Virus record (IMG/VR): IMGVR_UViG_3300028392_000034
Location: 84,971 to 148,970 of that record
Source: a virus
Length of the DNA: 64,000 nucleotides
Reading direction: 5' to 3' (one strand)
Part shown: positions 39,959 to 48,035 of the stretch, in pieces
Layout of the letters: the number at the start of each line of letters is the position of its first letter
Numbering within the stretch: the stretch's first letter is position 1
Program-made: the position numbers and the translations under genes
Notes under the pieces: model-generated
Told to the model about the DNA's origin: nothing
Seen by the model: only the letters and a program-made list of their open reading frames with translations
Database searches by the model: none

Positions 39959-40236
39959 GATACCTGATGCTAACATATTATTACCAGCCCTCTGGTAAAA
40001 TCGACGAAGTCATGACTGTGGCAACTCGAGTCAAAAATAAAGATTGGCAAACTGCCAGTGTAATTTTGGACTTTAAAGAACAAATAGTTCTCAAAGCTGC
40101 CCTGCGTGATACTGCTATTCCTAAAGACTGGGATCGAATTGTTGGCTACTATTATCCGTTCTATACCAACATCATGGAAAGATTATTGCAACAAAACGGT
40201 CATGAATTACCCAAGGCAGTCGCAATGCAACCATAA
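39955..40236 (+). CDS. Conserved marine-phage hypothetical protein
   Basis: 93 residues. MRYLMLTYYYQPSGKIDEVM, ASVILDFKEQIVLKAALRD and YYYPFYTNIMERLLQQNGHE are typical of a small protein conserved in T4-like marine phages. Here it sits between the two radical-SAM genes, overlapping the first by four bases. No activity known; the placement may be chance or a functional adaptor. Confidence 0.75.
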   Translation: MRYLMLTYYYQPSGKIDEVMTVATRVKNKDWQTASVILDFKEQIVLKAALRDTAIPKDWDRIVGYYYPFYTNIMERLLQQNGHELPKAVAMQP

Positions 40237-40242
40237 TGACTC

Positions 40243-41151
40243 ATGATTGAATCAATTACTGGATTTCACATTGAACCTACTAATATTTGCACACTAAAAT
40301 GTCCTGGTTGTGCAAGAACTCAATTTATTGAACAGTGGCCACAGCACTGGAAAAATCAAAGTCTTGATATTGATTTATTGTTGCAGTTTCTTGATATTGA
40401 TTTGACCAATATAGGTATAAAATTATGCGGCGACTACGGTGATCCGATATATCATTATGATTTTATCAATTTTGTCCGGCGGTTAAAACAAAAAGGTGCT
40501 GTGGTGATGATCACCACCAATGGCAGTTATAAAACACATAACTGGTGGCAAGAGTTAGTTGATATGTTATCGTCCCAGGACAACATAACGTTCAGTATCG
40601 ACGGTACTCCTGAAAATTTTACCCAATATCGAATCAACGCCGATTGGGATTCAATTCGAGTTGGACTAGATGTTGTTGCTGGTTCCAATTGCAATAGTCA
40701 TTGGAAATATATACCTTTTGCGTTCAATCAAACTGATATTGAACAGGTAGAAAAACTCAGTCAGACAATTGGCATCAAGAATTTCTATGTGGGATTCAGT
40801 GACCGATTTGACGAAAAAACTCAGCACTTGATCCCAGACAAGTCGTTGATTAGTTCTCGTTACGCTGTGCAGGCCAAATGGAAATTAGAAAATGCCGCAA
40901 CAGCATTGACACCCAAATGCCATACCGGCCATGAGCATTTTATTACAGCCGGCGGACATTATATTCCATGTTGCTATCTTGCCGACCATAGATTTTATTA
41001 CAAAACACCATTTGGTAAAAACAAACCGCAATACGATATTCGTCAACATACCCTGTCTGAAATTTTACAACAGCCGCAGACCATAGAGTTTTATCAAACA
41101 CTGGATCAACATCCTGGATGCCAATACAACTGCCCAAACACAGCCGGTTGA
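40243..41151 (+). CDS. Radical-SAM/SPASM-like protein
   Basis: 302 residues. Cys16-x3-Cys20-x2-Cys23 (NICTLKCPGCAR) is the radical-SAM site; the KLCGDYGDP segment is the SAM-contact region. Later Cys pairs (GGHYIPCCYLAD; HPGCQYNCPN) suggest an auxiliary cluster. The sequence resembles the MoaA/PqqE-like class, but the substrate is unknown. A shorter version of the type at 38822; the two could be partners or paralogues. Confidence 0.85.
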   Translation: MIESITGFHIEPTNICTLKCPGCARTQFIEQWPQHWKNQSLDIDLLLQFLDIDLTNIGIKLCGDYGDPIYHYDFINFVRRLKQKGAVVMITTNGSYKTHNWWQELVDMLSSQDNITFSIDGTPENFTQYRINADWDSIRVGLDVVAGSNCNSHWKYIPFAFNQTDIEQVEKLSQTIGIKNFYVGFSDRFDEKTQHLIPDKSLISSRYAVQAKWKLENAATALTPKCHTGHEHFITAGGHYIPCCYLADHRFYYKTPFGKNKPQYDIRQHTLSEILQQPQTIEFYQTLDQHPGCQYNCPNTAG

Positions 41152-41176
41152 CCAAAACTGTGCTTTGTAGTATAAT
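41148..41176 (+). promoter_or_regulatory. Sigma70-type promoter driving a leaderless gene
   Basis: TTGACC overlapping the radical-SAM stop, 17-bp spacer, TATAAT, then AACAGT and the ATG at 41183. Confidence 0.8.
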
Positions 41177-41182
41177 AACAGT

Positions 41183-41785
41183 ATGAAATCAAAATATCAA
41201 AATTTAAACAAACTGATTCTAACCGACGCTGATGGTGTGCTATTAGATTGGGAATGGGCATTTAATGTTTGGATGCAAGAACACGGCTTTGAAGAAGTCT
41301 CGGGCAGTAAACTCAATTATGATATGAGTGTGCGTTACGGTATACCAAAAGAGCAAGTTAAAAAACTGATACGCATCTTTAATGAATCGGCCGCAATTGG
41401 ATTTTTACCTGCACTACGTGATGCCATGTATTATGTCAAGCGACTGCATGAAGAATACGGATTTAGATTTCACTGTATCACCAGTTTGAGTTTGGATCCT
41501 AATGCACAAAAACTTCGCGAAATGAATCTAAATAAATTGTTCGGGACGTCGGTATTTGAACGTATTGTGTGCTTGGACACCGGTGCTGACAAAGAAGAGG
41601 CCTTGGAAGAATACAAAGGCTCTGGATGCTATTGGCTTGAGGACAAACCAGAAAATGCCGAAGCTGGCTACAATGTAGGCCTACAAAGTCTACTGGTAGA
41701 ACACGGGCATAACATGCATTATTATCACAAAGGCATTACTGTAGTTAAAAACTGGAAGCACATTTACGAGATCGTTACCGGATGA
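41183..41785 (+). CDS. HAD-superfamily phosphatase/5'-nucleotidase-like
   Basis: 200 residues. Motif I is LTDADGVLLDW (Asp15, Asp17); a later CITSLS and the motif IV region YWLEDKPENAEAG complete the HAD set. Phage members are often called deoxyribonucleotidases or polynucleotide 3'-phosphatases. The alpha-helical cap is between residues 35 and 95. Cytoplasmic. Leaderless by promoter position and overlapping the next gene by four bases. Confidence 0.8.
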   Translation: MKSKYQNLNKLILTDADGVLLDWEWAFNVWMQEHGFEEVSGSKLNYDMSVRYGIPKEQVKKLIRIFNESAAIGFLPALRDAMYYVKRLHEEYGFRFHCITSLSLDPNAQKLREMNLNKLFGTSVFERIVCLDTGADKEEALEEYKGSGCYWLEDKPENAEAGYNVGLQSLLVEHGHNMHYYHKGITVVKNWKHIYEIVTG

Positions 41786-42510
41786 CGCCGTTGATACACA
41801 ATTATTCACAAGTAGCAGGTCGAACCCTACACTGGGATACCAGCGACAATAAAAATAACTATATTCAGAGCCTACAAAATCCAGTAGCATATCAACGACT
41901 ACATGATCTTGGATTTATAAATACACAGATTGACTACCAATACAATAGTCACGGGTTTAGAACAAAAGAATTTGATCAGCCATTTGATGCAGTGTGTTTT
42001 GGTTGTAGTTTTACCATGGGCACCGGAGTTCACAGTCGAGATACCTGGCCTGAACAGTTGTCTGCTATCACCGGTCTGTCGGTGGCCAATCTTGGACATG
42101 CTGGCAGTAGCAACGATACAGCCGTTAGATTTGCATTGCATTATTTGCCATTGCTACGCCCTCAGTATGCCATATGGCTACAAACAGATATGCATCGTAT
42201 TGAGCTATTGGATGAATCATTTCCAATGAGCTTGAATATTATAGCTAGTGATACTCAAAATCCCTGTGCCAACGATTTCTTTATTAAAACTTGGTTCACG
42301 TCGCCCTCTAATCAACAGTTGAATCTTCAAAAGAACGCCTTGGCATTTAAACAGCTATGCAATTCTTTGGGTATACAGAGTATAATTTTGCCCAGAGATA
42401 ACGCCATGGATTATCCATGGCCTGGTGGCACAGCTAGAGATTTACTACATCCTGGTGCAGACATATATAAAAAACTAGCCCAACAAGTTGCTGGGCTACT
42501 GGTTTCCTAA
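41782..42510 (+). CDS. SGNH-hydrolase-like protein
   Basis: 242 residues. Block I is VCFGCSFTMGTG (nucleophile Ser76), then block II/III NLGHAGSSND and the C-terminal LLHPGADIY with the catalytic-type Asp/His. SGNH hydrolases act on esters, often deacetylating polysaccharides or lipids. In phages the fold is also found as an accessory of fibres or as an esterase of surface glycans. No signal peptide is visible. The stop overlaps the convergent phoH stop by four bases. A second SGNH-type protein is encoded at 44581. Confidence 0.75.
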   Translation: MTPLIHNYSQVAGRTLHWDTSDNKNNYIQSLQNPVAYQRLHDLGFINTQIDYQYNSHGFRTKEFDQPFDAVCFGCSFTMGTGVHSRDTWPEQLSAITGLSVANLGHAGSSNDTAVRFALHYLPLLRPQYAIWLQTDMHRIELLDESFPMSLNIIASDTQNPCANDFFIKTWFTSPSNQQLNLQKNALAFKQLCNSLGIQSIILPRDNAMDYPWPGGTARDLLHPGADIYKKLAQQVAGLLVS

Positions 42511-43256
42511 TCGGAGTAAAGTCGTAGCACAGAATCAATGATTCTATGCCGCTGTATGTCTTGATTGTCAAGATTGCAAACAGCTATTCCTTTTACACCC
42601 CCTTCCCCCAGTCTTTGGCACAGGTCCATTAGACCATTATTGCCGCGGTTGCGATCCGCTTGTTCTACGTCGCCCGTGATTACAATTTTACTACCTTGGC
42701 CAATACGGGTCATTAGCATTTTGCACTGATTGGGAGTTGCATTCTGCATCTCGTCAGCGATAATATACGCATTTTTAAAAGTGCGGCCGCGCATGAAGGC
42801 CAATGGAGCTATCTCTATTCGTTGCTCCTGGATCATGGCAGCAATGTCCGGCTGACGATAATACTCACGTAGTATATCAGTCAATGGACGAACCCATGGA
42901 TCCATCTTTTGATTTAAATCACCGGGCAAGAACCCGTGCTGTTCATCTTCTACACCCACTGCGGGCCGCGTCAATACTATACGATTGACCTCACCTGCTC
43001 TAAATGCCTTTACTGCTGCCAGCATGGCTAAATATGTTTTTCCTGTTCCTGCTGGTCCTGCTGTGATCACAATCGGCTGATCTGCATCTTGCAAAGCCAG
43101 CACCAAACGTTCTTGATTTCTTGTGCGTGGCACAATATCAATGGGTCGTTGTTTTACTGGTTTTACTTGATCGAAGCGGATTGTATTTTCTTGATATGTC
43201 ATGTCATGACGTTTTTGTGATTTTGCTGCTCTTTGTCTACTCAATTTATACTCCAT
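42507..43256 (-). CDS. phoH: PhoH-like ATPase
   Basis: 249 residues. Walker A at 67-74 (GPAGTGKT), then VLTRPAVGVEDEQHGFLPGD, APLAFMRGRTFKNAYIIADEMQNATP and GSKIVITGDVEQADR: all hallmarks of the PhoH family frequent in marine phages. It has helicase/nuclease-like nucleotide-binding features; the phage role is unsettled. One of only four minus-strand genes in the window. The leader carries an ACAGCA/TGCTGT hairpin and a late-promoter element. Confidence 0.9.
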   Translation of the reverse strand: MEYKLSRQRAAKSQKRHDMTYQENTIRFDQVKPVKQRPIDIVPRTRNQERLVLALQDADQPIVITAGPAGTGKTYLAMLAAVKAFRAGEVNRIVLTRPAVGVEDEQHGFLPGDLNQKMDPWVRPLTDILREYYRQPDIAAMIQEQRIEIAPLAFMRGRTFKNAYIIADEMQNATPNQCKMLMTRIGQGSKIVITGDVEQADRNRGNNGLMDLCQRLGEGGVKGIAVCNLDNQDIQRHRIIDSVLRLYSD

Positions 43257-43275
43257 TGTAGTTGAGTTACTTCTA

Positions 43276-43303
43276 ACAGCACCTTTTGCTGTCCAAGTAT
43301 TTA
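43276..43303 (-). promoter_or_regulatory. Late promoter element and leader hairpin of phoH
   Basis: On the minus strand: CGTAAATAC (TAAATA at 43298-43303), then ACAGCA-N5-TGCTGT (43276-43292), and the ATG at 43256. The loop holds AAAGG. Confidence 0.5.
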
Positions 43304-43411
43304 CGGATCTAGTTCCTTGAGTTTAGTGTGGGTAGTAAATGATTCAAAAACGGCATAAGTATTAGGCTACACTCCAGATATTCAAACTCTCTGCTTAGAT
43401 CGAAATCACCA

Positions 43412-43417
43412 TAAATA
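43412..43417 (+). promoter_or_regulatory. Late promoter element, leaderless gene
   Basis: CATAAATA, then ATCGT and the ATG at 43423; divergent from the phoH late element. Confidence 0.55.
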
Positions 43418-43422
43418 ATCGT

Positions 43423-44013
43423 ATGAGCAAAACCATTGATCAAGCTATATTCAAAGACGGTGCCGACTATTGGCAAATAGCCCAAAACATTCAGGATATC
43501 TATCTCAGTGAAGGCAGTCTCCTGACCCTACTGGACTTTGAGCGTGTGCTGGATGAGCTGGATTTGTATGCTTTTAAAAACTGGCAAATTGGCGAATTGG
43601 TATCTGGCCCTGAGATCAGCAAATACCGTGTGACTTGCATTTTTATGTGGCCAGAAAAGCTAATGCCAGATCCAAGAGGCGGGCGTAGATTATTGCCGTT
43701 TGATTGTGTGGTCAAATACAAAAAAACACAAATGAAAGTGCCGATCAAGATTGAAGATCCTAGTGATTATCGTCCAGGCACCCATAAAGCTCGCATAACA
43801 GAAAAACCCGTATGGCTAGTAGAAATATCCATGCCCAAAGCCTTGATGAGTGATATACGCACAGGCTCAGTAGAATTAGAAGATCAAGATATTGATTTAG
43901 CTGACTTAGATGATGCCTACGAGCAGGATCTAGATCAAGAAAGTTATCAAAGTGATTCACAGGCCCAAAATGCACAACAACAACTCCAACAACCTCAACA
44001 ACCTGCTTTCTGA
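43423..44013 (+). CDS. Conserved marine T4-like phage protein
   Basis: 196 residues. WQIGELVSGPEISKYRVTC, WPEKLMPDPRGGRRLL and VVKYKKTQMKVPIKIEDP match a family conserved in T4-like marine phages, followed by an acidic then Gln-rich low-complexity tail. Role not known to me. The start is the predicted first base of a late mRNA. It overlaps the next gene by 44 nt. Confidence 0.75.
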   Translation: MSKTIDQAIFKDGADYWQIAQNIQDIYLSEGSLLTLLDFERVLDELDLYAFKNWQIGELVSGPEISKYRVTCIFMWPEKLMPDPRGGRRLLPFDCVVKYKKTQMKVPIKIEDPSDYRPGTHKARITEKPVWLVEISMPKALMSDIRTGSVELEDQDIDLADLDDAYEQDLDQESYQSDSQAQNAQQQLQQPQQPAF

Positions 44014-44539
44014 AAGCCTAGGGTTTAAAGACCTTGACGGCATGATGAAGCCCACGGTTCACGTGGACGAATTTTCAAGCAAAATGGGCGATGACGACGA
44101 TGTCATAGTCATCAGCTTCTTTGTGCGTGATCAACAGGCCGCCAAAGACCTAATGAATTGGTTTGAAAAGGGTTACGACTTTGTGTTGGATGCTGATCGT
44201 AGTCCAGGTGAAATCAAACCCAATCGGTATTTGGTCTATGTGGAAATTCGCCGTCGCTCAACGGCTGGTGGCAATGTAGAACAGTTGTTGGATGATCTAA
44301 ATACCCTGACTGAATTTGACGACAGTTCGGCGTGGACCATGCACTATAAAGGTAAAGAAACTCCTTTTAGTAGAGATGAGTTCGATCGGTTAGTTCCGTT
44401 GAGCCCAAGAGCTTACCGCGAACGTTATGAACGAGATCTAAATGAAGTGCGTGTTGCTGCCGGTATACCAGTGGTCAGTAACTATGATAAACGAGATCGA
44501 GCATTACAAGCCATTCAATCAGCCGCTGGCATACTGTAA
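43970..44539 (+). CDS. Conserved marine T4-like phage protein
   Basis: 189 residues from the ATG at 43970; a start at 43952 or 44042 is also possible. After an Asn-rich leader it carries FSSKMGDDDDVIVISFFVRD, LDADRSPGEIKPNRYLVYV and ALQAIQSAAGIL, a conserved pair with the protein before it. Likely acts in virion assembly or DNA maturation; function unknown. Confidence 0.75.
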   Translation: MHNNNSNNLNNLLSESLGFKDLDGMMKPTVHVDEFSSKMGDDDDVIVISFFVRDQQAAKDLMNWFEKGYDFVLDADRSPGEIKPNRYLVYVEIRRRSTAGGNVEQLLDDLNTLTEFDDSSAWTMHYKGKETPFSRDEFDRLVPLSPRAYRERYERDLNEVRVAAGIPVVSNYDKRDRALQAIQSAAGIL

Positions 44540-44569
44540 AAATTCTGATTCAACTGCGTAATATAGGTA

Positions 44570-44575
44570 TATAAT
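44570..44575 (+). promoter_or_regulatory. -10 box of a likely leaderless promoter
   Basis: TATAAT, then TGCCT and the ATG at 44581. The -35 is poor (TTCAAC at 15 bp), so this promoter is uncertain. Confidence 0.5.
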
Positions 44576-44580
44576 TGCCT

Positions 44581-45264
44581 ATGCGATTAAAAAGTTTTGG
44601 GTGTAGTTTCATACACGGAACAGAATTATCCGATCAAACATTTGTTGGCGTACGAGATATGCCAAGTCAATCCACCTGGCCAGCACACTTGGCACGTCAC
44701 CTCAACCGACAATATCGATGTTTTTCTCATGGCGGGTCTGGAAATTTACAAATATTAACACGAGTATTAGATCAAGCAGCCAGTAGCGACAGTTTAGATG
44801 TATTTGTAATTGGATGGACTTGGATTGAACGTTTTGATTATTACGTTGACAATCACGGTGATCAAGCCATAGACCCTTGGAATACTATAAGCCCAACGGA
44901 TCAAAGCACAGTTGCACAAATATACTATCGAGATCTACATTCTGAATTTCGTGATAAGTTAGTGAGTTTAACCAGCATAAAACTAGCAATCGATACCTTA
45001 CAACAACGCAATATACCGTTTATTATGACCAGTCTAGACGAGTTATTGTTTGATCAACGCTGGCATGTTTCGCCAGCCATATTGGATCTTCAGGCTTATA
45101 TACGACCTTTTATAACTGATTTCGATGGACAAAATTTCCTAGAGTGGACCAAACGCAACGGGCATCCGATTGGGTCTGGCGGCCACCCACTAGAAGCGGC
45201 ACACTGTGCCGCTGGTGATTATATGATCAAAGTTTTTGATAAACAAAATACAATCGATCATTAG
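44581..45264 (+). CDS. SGNH-hydrolase-like protein
   Basis: 227 residues. The N-terminal LKSFGCSFIHG (nucleophile Ser9), SHGGSGNLQIL (Gly and Asn blocks), and a C-terminal GSGGHPLEAAHCAAG (catalytic His) follow the SGNH order. It is the second such protein, shorter and starting right at the motif. The 3' end overlaps the convergent methyltransferase gene by 38 nt. Substrate unknown. Confidence 0.7.
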   Translation: MRLKSFGCSFIHGTELSDQTFVGVRDMPSQSTWPAHLARHLNRQYRCFSHGGSGNLQILTRVLDQAASSDSLDVFVIGWTWIERFDYYVDNHGDQAIDPWNTISPTDQSTVAQIYYRDLHSEFRDKLVSLTSIKLAIDTLQQRNIPFIMTSLDELLFDQRWHVSPAILDLQAYIRPFITDFDGQNFLEWTKRNGHPIGSGGHPLEAAHCAAGDYMIKVFDKQNTIDH

Positions 45265-45946
45265 TATCTTTTTTAAACTCTAACAATTTTAAATTGTATT
45301 TTTCAGCAAACTCTTTTACTATTTCAAATGTCCACGGAAATATTTCCACATACGGACCGGTCTTGTGTGTAATACCTGGATTGGCCCGCAAGTAAAATCG
45401 ACCGCCTGCATCCAGTATATCCACACATTTTTTAAAGCGACTTTCTATTTCATCACGATCGTTGAAGTTGATTGATCCTAGTGCAATAACAACATCATGG
45501 CTCCCCACATAATCCAAAATATCAACCATATAGTCAGCACAGTTGTTGTAAGGGTCGATACCAAGTAAATTGTTAATCCTACCCTTAAATGGGTGATACC
45601 CGCAACCAACGTCCAAAACGCTTCGAGGATTCTGTTTATTAATTTCATCTGCTAGTTCCCATCCTGTGTAATCATAATCGCCTGTTCTAGGCTTCCAAAT
45701 TTCGCCAAAAAAGCGATTGATATAACGCTCACTTAGGTCATGTGTTATATCCCGTACGGTGCCTATATACTCACAAGGCAAACTCAACTCTGCTTCCACA
45801 GCATCTTTGAACTTTCTATAACGTGCCGGAGTCCAGGGCAGGTCTTGCACAATAGTATCGGCGTCAATTACGATGTCGGCATACTTGGGCAAATTAAAGG
45901 CTGTAGTTAAATTTTCTTTAATCAGGTTAAAAATTTTGGTGTTCAT
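45227..45946 (-). CDS. SAM-dependent methyltransferase-like protein
   Basis: 239 residues. Motif I is SVLDVGCGYHPF; GIDPYNNC and DVVIALGSINF follow as motifs II and IV. The N-terminus is helical with no further domain. Its first codons (MNTKIFNLIKEN) are repeated twice further upstream at 46605-46691. AT-rich and on the strand opposite to its neighbours, so probably a recent arrival. The target is not predictable. Confidence 0.8.
   Translation of the reverse strand: MNTKIFNLIKENLTTAFNLPKYADIVIDADTIVQDLPWTPARYRKFKDAVEAELSLPCEYIGTVRDITHDLSERYINRFFGEIWKPRTGDYDYTGWELADEINKQNPRSVLDVGCGYHPFKGRINNLLGIDPYNNCADYMVDILDYVGSHDVVIALGSINFNDRDEIESRFKKCVDILDAGGRFYLRANPGITHKTGPYVEIFPWTFEIVKEFAEKYNLKLLEFKKDTNDRLYFVYQKL
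45911..45946 (-). repeat. Direct repeat R1 (start of the methyltransferase gene)
   Basis: ATGAACACCAAAATTTTTAAC plus a similar tail; R2 is 46632-46652 and R3 is 46655-46691. R1 and R3 are near-identical over about 36 bp. Confidence 0.8.
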
Positions 45947-45955
45947 TGATATCTT

Positions 45956-46615
45956 TCATTGTTTGTGTTGCAATATAAAACGCACATGTCCATTTATATG
46001 TGCCCATTTGTCTATTTTACTTTGCGGAAATCCTTGAAGTGTGGGATAATCTAATAAGTTAATTTTGTATCCTGTTGAATGCAGTATATCATCAAATAAT
46101 AAAATCAATTGTTCCATTGGAACATTAGGCTTGTTAGGTAAAACATTAAAATTAAATGTAAATAAAAATTGATCTTTTACTATATTCATTGCTAGATCAA
46201 TTTGTTTGGGCACCTCACTCCATTTAATGAAATGAAGGCTGTTCAGCGCCATTCCGCAAGTCCAATTCTTTGCATGTCCTCGACTGAAATCCTCATCAAA
46301 AAAATCAACAAAATCTTGTTTTGAAAATTCATTTGTATTAGGATCAAATCCCACAATGTTCGGGAACCAGTTTTTCCAAACACATTCTCCACAGCCTACG
46401 TCAATAACCGATTCGGGTTGATTGTTATATAACTGATCAATGTAATAGCAAATGTCTCGGAATCCTATTTTCAACCCTGATTCATAAAGGTATCTGGGAC
46501 TAATTTCAAGATCACCCACAGTATCAAACAGTCGATCATAGTGTTTTAATAATTTAGCATTCAGGTCCGGGAAATTTTTAAATGTTGTGTTCGGTGAATA
46601 GGGGTTAATTAACAT
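45956..46615 (-). CDS. SAM-dependent methyltransferase-like protein
   Basis: 219 residues. Motif I is SVIDVGCGECVWK, with GFDPNTNEF (motif II) and ALNSLHFIKW. It is a diverged relative of the protein at 45227 by its motif order. No Shine-Dalgarno is visible; the region upstream has two degenerate copies of the neighbour's start. Substrate unknown. Confidence 0.75.
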   Translation of the reverse strand: MLINPYSPNTTFKNFPDLNAKLLKHYDRLFDTVGDLEISPRYLYESGLKIGFRDICYYIDQLYNNQPESVIDVGCGECVWKNWFPNIVGFDPNTNEFSKQDFVDFFDEDFSRGHAKNWTCGMALNSLHFIKWSEVPKQIDLAMNIVKDQFLFTFNFNVLPNKPNVPMEQLILLFDDILHSTGYKINLLDYPTLQGFPQSKIDKWAHINGHVRFILQHKQ

Positions 46616-46631
46616 AGTTTTTCCAGTTCAA

Positions 46632-46652
46632 GTTAAAAATTTTGGTGTTCAT
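46632..46652 (-). repeat. Direct repeat R2
   Basis: A copy of the methyltransferase start (ATGAACACCAAAATTTTTAAC) with no gene following it; the frame stops near 46605. Confidence 0.75.
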
Positions 46653-46654
46653 TA

Positions 46655-46691
46655 AAATTTCTTTAAAAAGGTTAAAAATTTTAGTGTTCAT
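46655..46691 (-). repeat. Direct repeat R3
   Basis: ATGAACACTAAAATTTTTAAC with CTTTTTAAAGAAATTTTA, a second copy in the same frame as R2 (tandem ORF of 28 codons, 46605-46691). Confidence 0.75.
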
Positions 46692-46710
46692 ACGAAATTT
46701 TCCGTTCTTT

Positions 46711-46760
46711 GATAAATAAATTTACAAGAGAGATAAAAAATTTTGCCTCCCTTGTAAATT
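46711..46760 (+). promoter_or_regulatory. Late promoter element and strong leader hairpin of the ferritin-like gene
   Basis: GATAAATA at 46711-46718, then AATTTACAAG...CTTGTAAATT (46719-46728 with 46751-46760), a perfect 10-bp stem with an inner GAG/CTC pair. AAGGAG at 46774-46779 is outside the hairpin, so it does not mask the ribosome site. Confidence 0.6.
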
Positions 46761-46785
46761 CATCATAACTATTTAAGGAGATTAT

Positions 46786-47481
46786 ATGAACAGTAAAGAA
46801 TTTGTTGCCAAGATCGTGGCAGACAATCAAGCATTATTCCAAGCTAGTCAACACAATGTGAAAGCATACTTTGACAGCAAGCCTGCTCAAGAAGAGTTGG
46901 TCGAGCACTTTGTTGGCCGCATGGTCAACGAGCGTATGAACATGGTTGAAATCAGCCAAGCTATTGCAACAATGCCTGCTGATGCAGATCCAGTTGAATT
47001 GCAGTTGTTGACACAACAAGCACACGACGAAGCTGTTCATTTCCGCATGGTCAAAGAAGTAATTGAACACATCACTGGTGCACCGGTTGATGTTGAAGCT
47101 GCTATCGCCAAAGAAGCTGCCAAACCCACTGCCAAAGGCGCTGGTTTGTTGGCCAAATACGGCGCAGAAAATGATCCAGTTGCCTTGGCAGCTTACCAGT
47201 TGGTAGCCGAAGGCCGTGCCGAAGCAGTGTGGGATCAAATGGCCGACTGCATCGAAGATCCATTTATCTCCAAGAGCTATGCTAAAATTGCTCGCGACGA
47301 AGGCTTCCACAGCAAGATCGGTGCTCGCAAGTTAGAGCAGTTGGTTACAGACGCAGACGTTGCTGCCAAAGTTGAAACTTTGGTTGCCGCCATGCGTAAA
47401 GACTTGTATGAAATTTCATGCAAGAACACTGTTGCCGCAGATGCTGGTAAAGCATTGGTAGCAGACGCATACGGTTGGTAA
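46786..47481 (+). CDS. Ferritin-like diiron protein
   Basis: 231 residues, nearly all helical. Two DExxH motifs at 81-85 (DEAVH) and 171-175 (DEGFH), with Glu49 and a Glu in AEGRAEAVWD between, build the four-helix diiron site of the ferritin-like superfamily. It resembles the rubrerythrin/COQ7-like group in length but lacks a rubredoxin Cys pair. Possible roles are a peroxidase or an oxidase of a small substrate. Strong late-type leader with hairpin. It is followed by a glutamine amidotransferase gene one base later. Confidence 0.8.
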   Translation: MNSKEFVAKIVADNQALFQASQHNVKAYFDSKPAQEELVEHFVGRMVNERMNMVEISQAIATMPADADPVELQLLTQQAHDEAVHFRMVKEVIEHITGAPVDVEAAIAKEAAKPTAKGAGLLAKYGAENDPVALAAYQLVAEGRAEAVWDQMADCIEDPFISKSYAKIARDEGFHSKIGARKLEQLVTDADVAAKVETLVAAMRKDLYEISCKNTVAADAGKALVADAYGW

Positions 47482-47482
47482 T

Positions 47483-48034
47483 TTGAATATAGGATTAACA
47501 CAACGAATCCTATATCATAACGGTCAAGCGTATGATGCCACCCAGCATGGATGGTATTCATACTTACAGGGTCATACGCTTGTTCCAGTAGCAAATAGAA
47601 CAGATCAAGATTTTGAAGCAGTAGCACAAGAATTAGATGTATTAATCATCACAGGTGGAGACGACACTGCTCTTCGCCGCACAGTAGAATTAAAGTTAGC
47701 AGGACAAATGGCCTTGCGTAAAAAACCAGTTGTTGGTGTTTGTCATGGTTGTTTTTTGTTAACTGATGTATTAGGTGGTCGAGTAGAAGAAGTAGCAGGA
47801 CATCATAATACCACGCACAACGTAAATTACTTTGGTGAGCTAATAGCGGTCAATAGCTATCATACTTTGGCAATTAAAAAATTGCATCGGTCTGGTACGG
47901 TATTAGCCACTGACGCCGAAGGCAATTGTGAAGCGTGGATTGATGGTCAAACAGCAGGAGTGGTCTGGCACCCGGAACGTATGAAAACGCCTTGGTTACC
48001 AGATGAAATTTTAAATTTAACTTTTAAGGAATAA
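47483..48034 (+). CDS. Class I glutamine amidotransferase-like (peptidase C26)
   Basis: 183 residues from a TTG start just after the ferritin-like stop. The nucleophile Cys is in GVCHGCFLLTD; catalytic His and Glu are in VVWHPERM. This set fits PuuD/peptidase C26 and other class I glutaminase domains that release gamma-glutamyl groups or supply ammonia. The N-terminal region is unlike PuuD. Alone, without a synthetase partner, gamma-glutamyl hydrolase activity is the more likely reading. No SD is clear at the TTG. Confidence 0.75.
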   Translation: MNIGLTQRILYHNGQAYDATQHGWYSYLQGHTLVPVANRTDQDFEAVAQELDVLIITGGDDTALRRTVELKLAGQMALRKKPVVGVCHGCFLLTDVLGGRVEEVAGHHNTTHNVNYFGELIAVNSYHTLAIKKLHRSGTVLATDAEGNCEAWIDGQTAGVVWHPERMKTPWLPDEILNLTFKE

Positions 48035-48035
48035 A

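Noticed and set aside
43257-43422. Sigma70-type promoter in the phoH divergent region
   Set aside because: TTGAGT at about 43318 has no -10 at a workable distance; the late elements explain the region better.
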